A model generated the notes under the pieces. That model worked only from the letters and a program-made list of their open reading frames with translations. It made no database searches and had not been told where the DNA came from. DNA of 64,000 nt from a candidate division KSB1 bacterium (GTDB lineage: Bacteria > Zhuqueibacterota > Zhuqueibacteria > Thermofontimicrobiales > Thermofontimicrobiaceae): the NCBI GenBank assembly GCA_034506395.1, contig JAPDPQ010000013.1, positions 83,149-147,148 on the forward strand, read 5' to 3'. A program made the position numbers and the translations under genes. This document shows positions 43,720 to 53,802 of the stretch, in pieces; position 1 is the stretch's first letter, and every line of letters begins with the position of its first letter.

Positions 43720-45051
43720 TCAACGAATGGCTGCGGTATTCACCCCAACACAAAAATATTTGAAGCCTAATTGTTTCAGCTCTTGGGCATCATAAATGTT
43801 TCGTCCATCGAAAATCACTCGCTGTCTCATCAGCTTGGCCATGACTTTGAAGTTTGGATAACGAAACTCGCGCCATTCCGTCACCAGCATAAGACAATCG
43901 GCGTCGATCAATGCCTCGTACTGGTCGTTTGCATATTCGATTTTATCTCCTAAAATTCTTCGTGCCTCGGCCATGGCTTGCGGATCGTAGCTCTTTACCG
44001 TACAGCCGGCGTTCAGCAATTTATCGATCACCACCAGCGACGGTGCTTCGCGCATGTCATCAGTTTCTGGTTTAAACGACAACCCCCAAATGGCCACGAT
44101 TTTGCCTTTCAGATCATCGTGAAAAAAGCGACGCATTTTTTCAAATAGGAGCGACTTCTGTTGTTCATTGACGGCTTCAACAGCCTTTAAGATACGCATT
44201 TCGTAATTATGCTGGCGCGCGGTATTGATTAACGCCTTAACGTCCTTAGGAAAACAAGAGCCGCCATAACCGATCCCTGGGTAGATGAATTTCGCTCCAA
44301 TCCGTGGGTCACTGCCGATTCCCAAACGCACCAGGTTCACATCCGCACCAACAATCTCACACAGATTGGCGATCTCATTCATAAAGCTGATGCGGGTTGC
44401 CAGCATGGCATTGGCGGCGTACTTGGTCATTTCTGCTGAAGGAATGTTCATGAAAATAATGGGATGACCGTTCAGCAGAAACGTTTTATAGAGCCGCTTC
44501 ATAATTTTTTCCGCCCGCTTCGATTCGACACCGATAACAATGCGATCTGGCTTGAGAAAATCGTTGATCGCTGCCCCTTCTTTCAAGAATTCTGGATTAG
44601 ACACCACATCAAATGCAATGGACACCCCGCGCCGATCCAATTCTTGCTGAACCGCTTGACGCACTCTTTCTGCGGTCCCCACTGGGACGGTGCTCTTGGT
44701 CACGACTACCAAGTAATCCTCCATATACTTGCCGATATCTGACGCCACCGCAAGCACATGTTTCAAATCGGCGCTGCCGTCTTCATCTGGCGGTGTTCCG
44801 ACTGCGATGAACACTACCTCACAATCCTTCAAACTGGCAGCAAGATCGGTGGTGAAATTCAAGCGGCCTTTGCTGGTGACTCGCGCCAACATTTCCTCTA
44901 GCCCCGGCTCATAAATTGGCACGATCCCTTTCTTCAATTTCTCGATCTTCTCTTGATCAATGTCCACACATGTCACATCGATCCCCGTCTCGGCAAAACA
45001 GGTTCCAGTAACTAAGCCAACATAGCCAGTTCCAACAACTGATATTTTCAC
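43720..45051 (-). CDS. ugd: UDP-glucose 6-dehydrogenase
   Basis: 443 residues. Oxidises UDP-glucose to UDP-glucuronate with two NAD+, a precursor of surface polysaccharides. N-terminal Rossmann fold (MKISVVGTGYVGLVTGTCFAETG), central domain with the catalytic Cys in GIGYGGSCFPKDVKAL and the C-terminal UDP-binding domain (GLSFKPETDDMREAPS). The start is GTG at 45051, with AAGGAGG five bases upstream, so a GTG start is well supported. Last gene of the minus-strand block that begins with the tRNA at 53.5 kb; the bidirectional terminator follows. Confidence 0.96.
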   Translation of the reverse strand: MKISVVGTGYVGLVTGTCFAETGIDVTCVDIDQEKIEKLKKGIVPIYEPGLEEMLARVTSKGRLNFTTDLAASLKDCEVVFIAVGTPPDEDGSADLKHVLAVASDIGKYMEDYLVVVTKSTVPVGTAERVRQAVQQELDRRGVSIAFDVVSNPEFLKEGAAINDFLKPDRIVIGVESKRAEKIMKRLYKTFLLNGHPIIFMNIPSAEMTKYAANAMLATRISFMNEIANLCEIVGADVNLVRLGIGSDPRIGAKFIYPGIGYGGSCFPKDVKALINTARQHNYEMRILKAVEAVNEQQKSLLFEKMRRFFHDDLKGKIVAIWGLSFKPETDDMREAPSLVVIDKLLNAGCTVKSYDPQAMAEARRILGDKIEYANDQYEALIDADCLMLVTEWREFRYPNFKVMAKLMRQRVIFDGRNIYDAQELKQLGFKYFCVGVNTAAIR

Positions 45052-45260
45052 TCCTACCTCCTTAAATTTTTCCGATCATTCTTTTGAAAAGGCTTCTATC
45101 ACTTAACATTTTTATTTATTTTGCCCATTGATAATGACCAGCTCACAGGGTGCAATAAATTATTCTAGTAAAGGGGGGGACTAAAAAATGTCATCGCTGC
45201 ATCGCAACCGTATGGGTGCGTGAAAGGATTTTTGATGCAGGATCGCCCCAATGGAATTTT

Positions 45261-46046
45261 TTAGCCTCCCGGTACAACCTGCATCAGTTCATTAATTGTG
45301 GTGCGGAGCACATGGGGATCGAGGTCCGCGTGCAATCGGCCGTCATACGCCAGAGATATCTTGCCGGTCTCCTCAGAAACCACAATCACCAGCGCATCCG
45401 ATTCCTCAGATAGTCCCACCGCCGCTAAGTGTCGTGTTCCATACTGAGAACCGATATTAGGGTTCTGGCTGAGCGGTAGGATGCATTGAGCCGCTTCAAT
45501 GACATCATTCTGAATGATGATAGCGCCATCATGAAGCGGGGAACGGGGATTGAAAATGGAGACAATCAAAGGAACCGAGACTTTCGCTTGGATGCTTTGC
45601 CCGCTCTCGATAATGGATTTAATCCCGGCATTGCGGACCAATACGATAAGCCCGCCCATCCCTCGTCTGCTCAGCTCCACGGCAGCCTTCACCACTTCTT
45701 CGGTGACGCGCGGCGTAATCGTTACTTTAAAAATTTTCCTGATCAGAGGCATCTGGCCGATATAGATGAGAATTCGGCGCAGCTCTGGTTGAAACAGGAT
45801 CACAAATGCAACCAGCCAGACGGTTTTCAGGTTTTCGAAAATCCAGTTCAAGCCGCTCAACCCCAATAGTTGCACCACCACAGATGCCAGCAAGATCAAC
45901 ACGAGACCGATAAACATTTGTGCAGCACGAGACCCCCGAATAAAGAAGTAAAGCTTATAGAGGATATACGAGATGATGGCGATATCCAGGACATCGATCA
46001 ACGAAACTGTTAGAAAGCCAATACGAAGCAATTCCAATCTCATCAT
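45261..46046 (-). CDS. cdaA: Diadenylate cyclase CdaA (c-di-AMP synthesis)
   Basis: 261 residues from the ATG at 46046; upstream GTG codons at 46049 and 46052 and an ATG at 46043 are also possible. Three N-terminal membrane segments (about 12-35, 42-62, 68-90), a short coiled linker and the DAC domain. Catalytic motifs: PLHDGAIII (DGA) and GTRHLAAVGLSEESDALVIVVSEETG (RHR-like). It makes c-di-AMP from two ATP at the membrane. No CdaR gene follows, unlike in Firmicutes. Adjacent to folP, as in many phyla. Confidence 0.95.
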   Translation of the reverse strand: MMRLELLRIGFLTVSLIDVLDIAIISYILYKLYFFIRGSRAAQMFIGLVLILLASVVVQLLGLSGLNWIFENLKTVWLVAFVILFQPELRRILIYIGQMPLIRKIFKVTITPRVTEEVVKAAVELSRRGMGGLIVLVRNAGIKSIIESGQSIQAKVSVPLIVSIFNPRSPLHDGAIIIQNDVIEAAQCILPLSQNPNIGSQYGTRHLAAVGLSEESDALVIVVSEETGKISLAYDGRLHADLDPHVLRTTINELMQVVPGG

Positions 46047-46184
46047 CACCACCGGAGGTTTTTTAATTGATATTTACCGAAAAATATAGCTCAAATGCCG
46101 CACTTAAAAAGTGGCTCAAATCACATTTTTCGATTAACCGAAAATGCCTCCTCAATTGCCCCTCGGAACCGTAGTTCGACAAGT

Positions 46185-47072
46185 TTAGACAGCGATTTTT
46201 CCCACTAACCGATCTGCAATCTGACAGGCTCTCACCATTGGCAGCACATCATGCACCCGAATGATATGAGCACCGTTTTGGATTGCAACAACCACAGCAG
46301 CAATCGTCCCTTCCAGGCGCTGATCTGGTGGCAAATTCAGCACCTTGCCGATAAACGATTTCCGCGAGGGACCCACCAGGATCGGACATTCCAGCCGACT
46401 AAATTCCTTCAGCCGCCTTATAATCTCATAATTGTCCATTAATCGCTTACCGAAGCCAATACCAGGATCGATGATGATCCGATCGCGAGGAATTCCCGCA
46501 GCCAATGCCATTTCGATGCTTTCTGCTAGATAGTCGCAGATCTCACCAATCACATCATCATAATGAGGATCCTGTTGCATGTTTTTTGGCTGGCCTTTGA
46601 TATGCATCAGCACGACTGGCACTTGAAATCGGGCCACAACGAATTTCATGTCAGGATCGAATCGCAGCCCGCTGATGTCATTGATCATATTGGCCCCGGC
46701 ATGCAAAGCTGCTTCCGCCACCGGCGCCTTATAAGTATCCACAGAAATTGGCACATCCACCAGATTCGCCAATCCTCGGATCACTGGCAACAGACGCGCA
46801 ATTTCCTCCTCTGCAGAGATCGGTTCTGCCCCGGGTCTGGTGGACTCGGCTCCCACATCTATTATATCTGCCCCTTGTCTGGCTAGTTCCATTCCCCGAG
46901 CAATGGCGCGGTCCGGTTCGAAATATTCACCTCCATCTGAAAACGAATCCGGAGTGACATTCAGAATGCCCATAATATGGGTTCTGGCTGAAAGGTCCAA
47001 CGTTTTAGCTCCAACCGATAATTTGTAATGCCGAGCAAGTTCCATCTGAGCCAATTTCAATGAGAATCCCAT
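46185..47072 (-). CDS. folP: Dihydropteroate synthase
   Basis: 295 residues from the ATG at 47072; starts at 47045 (ATG) or 47117 (TTG) cannot be excluded. TIM barrel that joins p-aminobenzoate to the pterin diphosphate in folate synthesis. Family blocks: MGILNVTPDSFSDGG, DIIDVGAESTRPGAEP, NDISG, PVVLMHIKG, IIDPGIGFGK and LVGPSRKSFIG. Linked to cdaA downstream and the TPR gene upstream. Confidence 0.95.
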   Translation of the reverse strand: MGFSLKLAQMELARHYKLSVGAKTLDLSARTHIMGILNVTPDSFSDGGEYFEPDRAIARGMELARQGADIIDVGAESTRPGAEPISAEEEIARLLPVIRGLANLVDVPISVDTYKAPVAEAALHAGANMINDISGLRFDPDMKFVVARFQVPVVLMHIKGQPKNMQQDPHYDDVIGEICDYLAESIEMALAAGIPRDRIIIDPGIGFGKRLMDNYEIIRRLKEFSRLECPILVGPSRKSFIGKVLNLPPDQRLEGTIAAVVVAIQNGAHIIRVHDVLPMVRACQIADRLVGKIAV

Positions 47073-47234
47073 ATGAATTATCGAAAACAAAAATAGATCG
47101 CCCTTTAGTCTGGGCAATTGACAATGGATAATTTCTCAACCTGAAAGAATTGTTCCTTAAGCGGTCATGTTTCAATCAATGGTTGCTGATCCAACGAGAA
47201 AGCGTATGCATGGTAAACGGACAAGTTCAATTTT

Positions 47235-48926
47235 TCATTTTCCATTCTCAACAGATTGCGCCTTGCTGGAATCTGGATGTAGCAAGGCGAATAGGTGTTT
47301 CCGGGCTTCTTCAGCGAATTCATCTTCCACCCCCTTGCGAAGACGAATCCGCTCGCGAAGATGTTCGATCGCCAATGGCAAGTTCCCCTGGGCTTCGTAA
47401 AGGTAAGCCAGATAAAGATGGGCATTGGGATGATTATTGATCGCTATAGCGCGTTTCAATAATTGTTCGGCTGTGTCATAATCATCGGAGTTGTAATATA
47501 GGATCCCCAGATTATAGTACGCATCAGCGTTCTGGGGCTGGAGCTGCAGCACGCGATTGTAAATCTCAATGATCTTTAATATTTCGTTTCGGACCAAATA
47601 GATTTTTCCTAATGCCATCAAGGCAGGCACCGAGTTCGGATTGATGTCTAGATATCGCTCTAACAGTTGAATTGCTTGCTTGCGCTGATTTTCGAATAGA
47701 TAATGATCTGACAGCATCAAGTAGGCGTCCTCATACGTTGGATCGAAAAAAATCGCACGCTCAAATAATTCACGCTCGTTTTTAAAACCCAAATGGCGAT
47801 AGCGTGAAGGATGCAGTCGCGATAGGGCTAAATACAGCCGAGGTTCATTGGGCTGCAATCGATAGGCTCGAAGCAGCATCTGTTCCGCCATAGACCACCG
47901 CTGCTGATAGATATAATATTCTCCCAGATACAACCACGCCTCGGCACAACTGGAATCCTTGGTCAGCGCGCGATTCAACCAAATCTTGGTTCGTTCGAAC
48001 TCATCTGCAGGGGATTCACCGTTCTTTTTCTTTGCTGCAGCGAATGAAAATTGAATTTTCCCTGCCAAAACCAATGCATCCACCAGGGAACTATCGTTAG
48101 CAATCACATTTTCAATTCGGTTTTTGGCAAGGACTAATTTTTGATCTTGATACAGCTCAATCGCCTCAAGCAGCTGCCGATAATTTTCGAGCGATGTGTA
48201 GCCAATGGTTCTAGCAACCGAACGAGGTTTGAGACGAAAATAGTGTAAAATAGTATCACAAACCGCAAGCGCGATTGTGGGGAACTGACTTGGGATAAGT
48301 GACAAGGTGTCACAGCGGACGACCGAACCGACTGGAATTTGAACCAAATGATAAATCAAAGTTGGATAGGATGAGGATCCTGTCAATTCCCCGAACAGTA
48401 AATGGTCCACATGAAATAATTGTTGCAATCGTCCCAAATCGAGAGAATCGCAGGTAAGATCGCCGGGGGTCCATTTATCAACGATGACAATCGCTTGATC
48501 GGCCAGCGCCCGATGCAATTGTTGAGCGACCATCCGCCACAGTGCTGGTGCCATCCACTGGGAATTGCCCAATGAGGCATTGCCGCGCACAGGAAGCATC
48601 ATGAGACGGAATTTCACTGCTGGTTCCCTGTGGCGATACCGATCAAGCCAATTCCCTGCCAGGATGAACATGCCGATCAATGCAACACCGAGAAGCAATT
48701 TCCGTTTATCCATCCACTCAGCAGTTTTGTAAAAATAGAGCAAAATGATAATGGCGCTGATCAAAATTATCAGCGCCAAAGGCGAGAAAATCCAGAGCTC
48801 GGAAATCGTATCGCCGAAATTGCTCAACCAACCAGCTTTCGGCAACGCATCATCCGCTAATAAACCGTTTCCAAACCAACTTTTGGAAACTGCCATTATC
48901 CCACCAACAATCGCTATCCCCACCAT
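47235..48926 (-). CDS. Membrane protein with C-terminal TPR repeats, inserted between ftsH and folP
   Basis: 563 residues. Two clear membrane helices (about 46-68 and 76-96) and one weaker segment at the N-terminus. A domain at about 105-230 (FRLMMLPVRGNASLGN) resembles the TolB-N-like region of TPR adenylate-cyclase-associated proteins. About eight TPR units fill residues 270-555 (for example ADAYYNLGILYYNSDDYDTAEQLLKRAI). The start at 48926 has GGGAG about 8 bases upstream. It is an extra gene in the otherwise standard ftsH-folP-cdaA order; the TPR part suggests a scaffold for protein contacts at the membrane. Confidence 0.82.
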   Translation of the reverse strand: MVGIAIVGGIMAVSKSWFGNGLLADDALPKAGWLSNFGDTISELWIFSPLALIILISAIIILLYFYKTAEWMDKRKLLLGVALIGMFILAGNWLDRYRHREPAVKFRLMMLPVRGNASLGNSQWMAPALWRMVAQQLHRALADQAIVIVDKWTPGDLTCDSLDLGRLQQLFHVDHLLFGELTGSSSYPTLIYHLVQIPVGSVVRCDTLSLIPSQFPTIALAVCDTILHYFRLKPRSVARTIGYTSLENYRQLLEAIELYQDQKLVLAKNRIENVIANDSSLVDALVLAGKIQFSFAAAKKKNGESPADEFERTKIWLNRALTKDSSCAEAWLYLGEYYIYQQRWSMAEQMLLRAYRLQPNEPRLYLALSRLHPSRYRHLGFKNERELFERAIFFDPTYEDAYLMLSDHYLFENQRKQAIQLLERYLDINPNSVPALMALGKIYLVRNEILKIIEIYNRVLQLQPQNADAYYNLGILYYNSDDYDTAEQLLKRAIAINNHPNAHLYLAYLYEAQGNLPLAIEHLRERIRLRKGVEDEFAEEARKHLFALLHPDSSKAQSVENGK

Positions 48927-49197
48927 AGTCGCTCTCCCGTTGTCGAACTTGTTGCATATTTACCCACCCATCAGCACGGCGATTTACTTCGTCGAGTGCA
49001 AAGTTGTAACAATGGTTCTCCCTTTTGGATCTTCTGATCATTTAGAACCAACGCCATCATTTACTCAGCCTGATGGATCGGTTCTGATAGAAAAAATCCG
49101 CCAAGCATAAATTTCAACTCCAAGTAACGCCCCTCGGAGCAGGCCACAAATCTCAAATAGATCGAGTTATCTGATGTAATTTTTGCTTTTGGGTTTA

Positions 49198-51285
49198 TCA
49201 GACGAGTTCTTTTTCAGCCTCTGGTTTCTGAGCCGCGCTGGATTTTTTGCGAGTCCTTCGTTTTGGTTCTGGAGCTTTAGCAAGGCTTGACCCATTCACA
49301 GCTAGCTTGGCCTGGGATTTATTTCGAGTTTGTTTTTTTCGTTCTTCATCCACCTGGTTCAAGATCGCATCGATCTCATTGCCGTCCAGCATCTCGCGTT
49401 CCAGCAGAGCTTTGGCCAATGCGTGCAATTTGTCAAGGTTTTCTTGAATCAGTTTTTCTGCGGTATTAGCTGCTTTCTCAACAATTGCTCTGACCTCTTG
49501 ATCGATCAATTGGGCGGTTTTTTCGCTGTAATCTCGGTGTTGGGCGATTTCTCGGCCCAGGAAGATTTCTTCCTGTTTTTTGCCGAACGTCATTGGCCCT
49601 AACCGTTCACTCATGCCCCATTCGCATACCATTTTGCGGGCAATTTCGGTAGCGCGCTCAATGTCGTTCCCAGCCCCAGTGGTCAATTGATTCAGAACAA
49701 TTTTCTCGGCTGCACGTCCGCCTAATAGATGGATCAACATCCGCTCGCAATAATCCTTCGAGTAGTTATGTTTCTCATCCAACGGCAGCGTAGTGGTTAC
49801 GCCCAATGCGCGACCGCGGGGAATAATGGTCACCTTATGCACTGGATCTGATCCAGGAGTCAATTTGGCTACCATGGCATGACCCGCCTCGTGATAGGCT
49901 GTGCTCCGTTTCTCTTCGTCGCTGATCAATAGGCTTTTCCGCTCGGTTCCCATGAGCACTTTATCCTTGGCCTCTTCCAGGTCCTCCATGTCCACTTTCT
50001 TCTTATTCTTGCGAGCGGCCAACAGCGCGGCCTCATTGACCATATTGGCCAGATCAGCCCCGGAGAATCCCGGCGTCCCTTTGGCCAGCACTGAAATGTC
50101 TACGTCGCTACCCAATGGGATTTTCCGGGTATGAACCTTCAGAATTCCTTCACGACCGCGAACATCAGGCCGGTCAACCACGATCTGTCTATCGAACCGG
50201 CCAGGTCGCAAAAGGGCAGAGTCCAACACATCGGGTCGATTGGTGGCGGCCAACAAAATCACACCCTCATTCGAATCAAAACCATCCATTTCCACCAGTA
50301 ACTGGTTCAGCGTTTGCTCGCGTTCATCATGGCCGCCGCCCAATCCAGCACCACGATGCCGGCCGACTGCGTCCAGTTCATCGATAAAAATGATGCATGG
50401 CGCGTTCTTTTTGCCCTGCTCAAATAGATCGCGTACCCGAGACGCACCAACACCGACAAACATCTCAACAAAATCCGCTCCAGACATGCTGAAAAATGGC
50501 ACCCCAGCCTCCCCAGCAACCGCCTTGGCCAGCAAGGTCTTGCCTGTCCCCGGCGGGCCTAACAGCAATGCACCTTTCGGAATTTTGCCACCCAATTTTT
50601 GAAATTTCTCTGGCTCCTTTAAGAAATCGATGATCTCTTTGAGCTCTTGCTTGGCCTCGTCCGCCCCTGCCACATCCTCGAACGTCACCCGCAGTTTATT
50701 TTCAGAGATCATTCGGGCCCGCGATTTGCCAAACGAGAAGATGCCTTTAGCGCCGCCGCCCTGCATCCGGCGCAGTAGCACGAACCAGAAGATGATCAAA
50801 ATTAAGAACGGCAAAGCATTTAACAGGTAGCCCCACCATTCCACTGTCCGAGGTTTGGCCTCCACCCGCAAGCCATAATCATCGATCCACCGAAAGACTG
50901 TATTGATATCCACCTGCTCTGGCAAGACCACCTGGTATGGCTGTCGCTCCATGTCATCCCCCTTGAGGATCACTTGAAGCTCTTGCCCCTTAATCATCAC
51001 CTCGCTGATCTTCCCTGTCTCTAGCCATTCCTTGAATTGCTTCAAATCGGCTTGCCGATCCTCAGTCCCACCTGGCTTGAACCATTGGGAAACCCAAAAG
51101 ATCATGATGATGAAAATCACCCAAAAAATCAATGTCCGCGTAGCTTTTTGCCACTGGAAGCTATCGTCCTTTTTTTTGGGGCTCTGGTTATTCCGGTTTG
51201 GCGGGTTATTCGATTCTTTCCGCATCCTCACTGGTTGCTCTGGCGAGTCGTCTGCGAAATAATTGTTGGGGAAAACGTCGCTCAT
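49198..51285 (-). CDS. ftsH: ATP-dependent zinc metalloprotease FtsH
   Basis: 695 residues from the ATG at 51285, which follows GGAGAAG by nine bases; a TTG at 51303 is less likely. Two membrane segments (about 55-75 and 150-170) flank a periplasmic domain. The AAA domain has Walker A GPPGTGKT, Walker [12 protein letters not shown] and the second region of homology around RPGRFDR. The protease motif is HEAGH. A C-terminal basic tail (about 650-695) is rich in K and R. FtsH degrades misassembled membrane proteins and regulators. It follows hpt and tilS, the conserved order. Confidence 0.97.
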   Translation of the reverse strand: MSDVFPNNYFADDSPEQPVRMRKESNNPPNRNNQSPKKKDDSFQWQKATRTLIFWVIFIIMIFWVSQWFKPGGTEDRQADLKQFKEWLETGKISEVMIKGQELQVILKGDDMERQPYQVVLPEQVDINTVFRWIDDYGLRVEAKPRTVEWWGYLLNALPFLILIIFWFVLLRRMQGGGAKGIFSFGKSRARMISENKLRVTFEDVAGADEAKQELKEIIDFLKEPEKFQKLGGKIPKGALLLGPPGTGKTLLAKAVAGEAGVPFFSMSGADFVEMFVGVGASRVRDLFEQGKKNAPCIIFIDELDAVGRHRGAGLGGGHDEREQTLNQLLVEMDGFDSNEGVILLAATNRPDVLDSALLRPGRFDRQIVVDRPDVRGREGILKVHTRKIPLGSDVDISVLAKGTPGFSGADLANMVNEAALLAARKNKKKVDMEDLEEAKDKVLMGTERKSLLISDEEKRSTAYHEAGHAMVAKLTPGSDPVHKVTIIPRGRALGVTTTLPLDEKHNYSKDYCERMLIHLLGGRAAEKIVLNQLTTGAGNDIERATEIARKMVCEWGMSERLGPMTFGKKQEEIFLGREIAQHRDYSEKTAQLIDQEVRAIVEKAANTAEKLIQENLDKLHALAKALLEREMLDGNEIDAILNQVDEERKKQTRNKSQAKLAVNGSSLAKAPEPKRRTRKKSSAAQKPEAEKELV

Positions 51286-51313
51286 CGATGAACTCTTCTC
51301 CAATTCTGATTTA

Positions 51314-51859
51314 TTAATCTAAAACATAGATGTCGCGCAAATTGCGATATTTTTGATCATAATCTAAACCATATCCAACCACAAATTTGGTCGGTATGGT
51401 GAAACCCACGTAATCGAGTTTGAAATCGACCACGGCGTTGCCCTCTTTCAGTAACAATGAAGCAAATTTCAACGAAGCTGGTTTTGTCCCCTCAAACATC
51501 TGCTCCAAAAATTTAATCGACCGACCAGAATCCGCGATGTCTTCTACGATTAAAATATGACGACCATCGACATGGCTATCGAACAGTTTTTTGGTCTTGA
51601 TCTGTCCAGTAGACACGCGACCACCGCCATAGCTCGATATTTTGACAAAATCCACTTCGCAATCAATATCCATTTCTCGAATCAGATCAGATAAGAAGAT
51701 AAATGCTCCATTCAGCACTCCGATCAAGATAGGGCACTTATCGCGATAGTCATCAGAAATCTGACGTGCCAGTTCCTTCACGCGACGATCGATCTCCTGA
51801 CGACTGATCAGAATTTTATACTTCGATAAATTTCCATCAAAACATGGTTGATCCGTCAT
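51314..51859 (-). CDS. hpt: Hypoxanthine phosphoribosyltransferase
   Basis: 181 residues. Salvages hypoxanthine or guanine with PRPP. The PRPP loop is [14 protein letters not shown]; the catalytic/flexible loop holds SSYGGG. The ATG at 51859 overlaps the tilS stop by four bases (ATGA), and ftsH starts about 28 bases after its stop: a tight tilS-hpt-ftsH unit. Confidence 0.96.
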   Translation of the reverse strand: MTDQPCFDGNLSKYKILISRQEIDRRVKELARQISDDYRDKCPILIGVLNGAFIFLSDLIREMDIDCEVDFVKISSYGGGRVSTGQIKTKKLFDSHVDGRHILIVEDIADSGRSIKFLEQMFEGTKPASLKFASLLLKEGNAVVDFKLDYVGFTIPTKFVVGYGLDYDQKYRNLRDIYVLD

Positions 51860-53256
51860 GCAGCAATTCCCTTTTCAATAACTTTTAACATCAGCACACG
51901 TGTTGTTCGATCGGTAATTTTGAATTTGTCATCGATCTGGTGTCCCACTACCCAGATGATCCCAGCATCGCACACCAATAGCGGGATCTCACGGCGTTCA
52001 TGCAGCGGAACTTTTCGATCGATGAAAAAATCCGATAACTTTTTTTGCCCTGGTGAATTCAGCGGCCGAAATCGATCTCCTGGTTGAGGAAGTCGAATTT
52101 TCAACTCTCCGATCACCTGATCATAATCAATATATTCCACTGTCCGATCAGTTGGAAAAATTTGGGGCACTTCTCGAATTGTCATCAGCCGATTCTCCAA
52201 TAGCAGGTGCTCATTGGACAGTGGCACGACACTATTTAACGGCACGGATTTTTTGCCCGGAACTCCGCCTCGTCGGCAAAAAGCCAGAAAATGCGAATCA
52301 TGCCATACTTCCCATTCGGAACTGAGTTTCACCTTTTTGCCCGAACGTCTATTTGAGGCCAGCCTTAAAATCCGCTCAATCTTATTAGCAGTTAAAACCG
52401 AACGCGGCAGCGCCAATCTCGCCACGATCTCATACAATGCATACTTTTGAACAATGATAAAATACTTTAAAAAACCATTAAGGTCAAGGATTATTTTATC
52501 TTTTTTTGAACTGACCAGGCAACGATCAACAGCCAGCCGCCCCTGTTCGGCCAAATAAATTTCCACCTCCGACATGATCCCCGCAGTCCGCAATATGGCG
52601 CTCTTGACTGCTGGGTTGAACTGCTTCTCCAAATAGGGTATCAGTTCATGTCGGATGCGATTTCGGCGATAATGAAACATGACATTGGTTTCATCCTCAA
52701 CAAAGTCTAACTTGTACGCTCGAGCATAAGTTTCAATCTCCTTTCGAGTGGCAAATAGTAGCGGACGGATGATCTTGCCGCGACGCACTGGCATCCCAGA
52801 TAGCCCTTTGACCCCGCTGCCGCGCAACCAATGATCGAGTATCGTCTCCACTTGGTCGTCAGCCTGATGTCCCAGCGCAATGTGGTCCGCTCCTGTCCGC
52901 TTTAATGCCCACTGGAACACCTGATACCGTAGCAATCGTGCCCCTTCCTCCTCGGAAACCTTGTGGCGCTCCTGATACTTTCTCACATTCACTTTGCGGA
53001 CAATCAGGGGAAGCTGATAGCGCTCAGCCAATTGTGCAACAAATCGCTCGTCTCGATCCGACTGCTCCCCTCGCAGACCATGATTCACATGCAAAATTTC
53101 TAATTGCAAACCAAATTGGTCTCGAATCTGAATCAACAAATGCAACAGCACCACCGAATCGATCCCGCCAGATACGGCCACTAAAACATGATCTCCAGAG
53201 CGAATCAGTTGGTGGTTTTCATTGTAGTCGATAAAATTTTTTACCAGGTCTGTCAT
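51856..53256 (-). CDS. tilS: tRNA(Ile)-lysidine synthetase
   Basis: 466 residues. It converts C34 of tRNA-Ile(CAU) to lysidine so that it reads AUA codons. The N-terminal PP-loop ATP site is SGGIDS (about residues 29-34), followed by LHVNHGLRGEQSDRDE, LGHQADDQVET and RRNRIRHELIPYL. The C-terminal domain is the tRNA-binding TilS type. First coding gene of the block; a tRNA with a CAU anticodon lies about 160 bases upstream on the same strand. Confidence 0.96.
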   Translation of the reverse strand: MTDLVKNFIDYNENHQLIRSGDHVLVAVSGGIDSVVLLHLLIQIRDQFGLQLEILHVNHGLRGEQSDRDERFVAQLAERYQLPLIVRKVNVRKYQERHKVSEEEGARLLRYQVFQWALKRTGADHIALGHQADDQVETILDHWLRGSGVKGLSGMPVRRGKIIRPLLFATRKEIETYARAYKLDFVEDETNVMFHYRRNRIRHELIPYLEKQFNPAVKSAILRTAGIMSEVEIYLAEQGRLAVDRCLVSSKKDKIILDLNGFLKYFIIVQKYALYEIVARLALPRSVLTANKIERILRLASNRRSGKKVKLSSEWEVWHDSHFLAFCRRGGVPGKKSVPLNSVVPLSNEHLLLENRLMTIREVPQIFPTDRTVEYIDYDQVIGELKIRLPQPGDRFRPLNSPGQKKLSDFFIDRKVPLHERREIPLLVCDAGIIWVVGHQIDDKFKITDRTTRVLMLKVIEKGIAA

Positions 53257-53338
53257 TGGATCCCCCTGTTTCCTCGGAGCTTGCTTTATAGCTCATCTCC
53301 GACATTCCGTGCGATACCTTATATATCACCCCCCCACT

Positions 53339-53371
53339 AAAAAAAAAGACCTTTCAGTTAGAAAGGTCTTT
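53339..53371 (-). terminator. Terminator downstream of the tRNA gene
   Basis: On the minus strand AAAGACCTTTC / GAAAGGTCTTT with a five-base loop, followed by a run of nine T. It ends tRNA transcription before tilS. Confidence 0.9.
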
Positions 53372-53414
53372 GTCCACATCATCAATTCAATTTATTTGCA
53401 CTCCGATATATGAG

Positions 53415-53487
53415 TAGCGGCGAAGGGACTTGAACCCCTGACACGTGGATTATGATTCCACTGCTCTACCAACTGAGCTACGCCGCC
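53415..53487 (-). tRNA. tRNA with CAU anticodon (Met, or Ile2 by lysidine)
   Basis: 73 bases, all four arms form: acceptor GGCGGCG/CGCCGCT with a G1-U72 wobble pair, D-arm GCTC/GAGC, anticodon stem GTGGA/TCCAC with loop ATCATAA, and T-loop TTCAAGT. CCA is not encoded (discriminator A, then CTC). The CAU anticodon fits elongator tRNA-Met or tRNA-Ile2; the initiator is excluded because the anticodon stem lacks the three G-C pairs. Its place just upstream of tilS is suggestive of Ile2 but not decisive. Confidence 0.92.
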
Positions 53488-53501
53488 AAATAGACGCGAT
53501 A

Positions 53502-53530
53502 AATATACGATATTTTGCAACGAAAGTCAA
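53502..53530 (-). promoter_or_regulatory. tRNA promoter
   Basis: On the minus strand TTGACT (53525-53530), 17-base spacer, TATATT (53502-53507), followed by a GC-containing discriminator (ATCGCG) and the tRNA 5' end at 53487. The rest of 53531-53802 shows nothing. Confidence 0.8.
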
Positions 53531-53802
53531 GGGAAATTTTGGTCCATTCTTTATGGTCGCTTCGATCGCAGCAGCGGGAAAAACCTCTGAAATTTATTTA
53601 GTCAAAACATTCGTGTCTTTATTTATCGAAATGATAGAATCACAATGATTCAAATGCGATTCGTTTTTATCATAAGGCCATTCGATTTGCTCCTCAACAA
53701 AATCTGATAAAAAATTTAGCTGGTCATACTTCTCAAGCTTGCAATTCTGGCTCATTTGCTTGCTGGTCTATTTTGATGTTCGTTTGAAATGCAAAATCTA
53801 TA

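Noticed and set aside
45052..45260. c-di-AMP riboswitch near cdaA/ugd
   Set aside because: The gap is too short for a ydaO-type element and no conserved core was seen.
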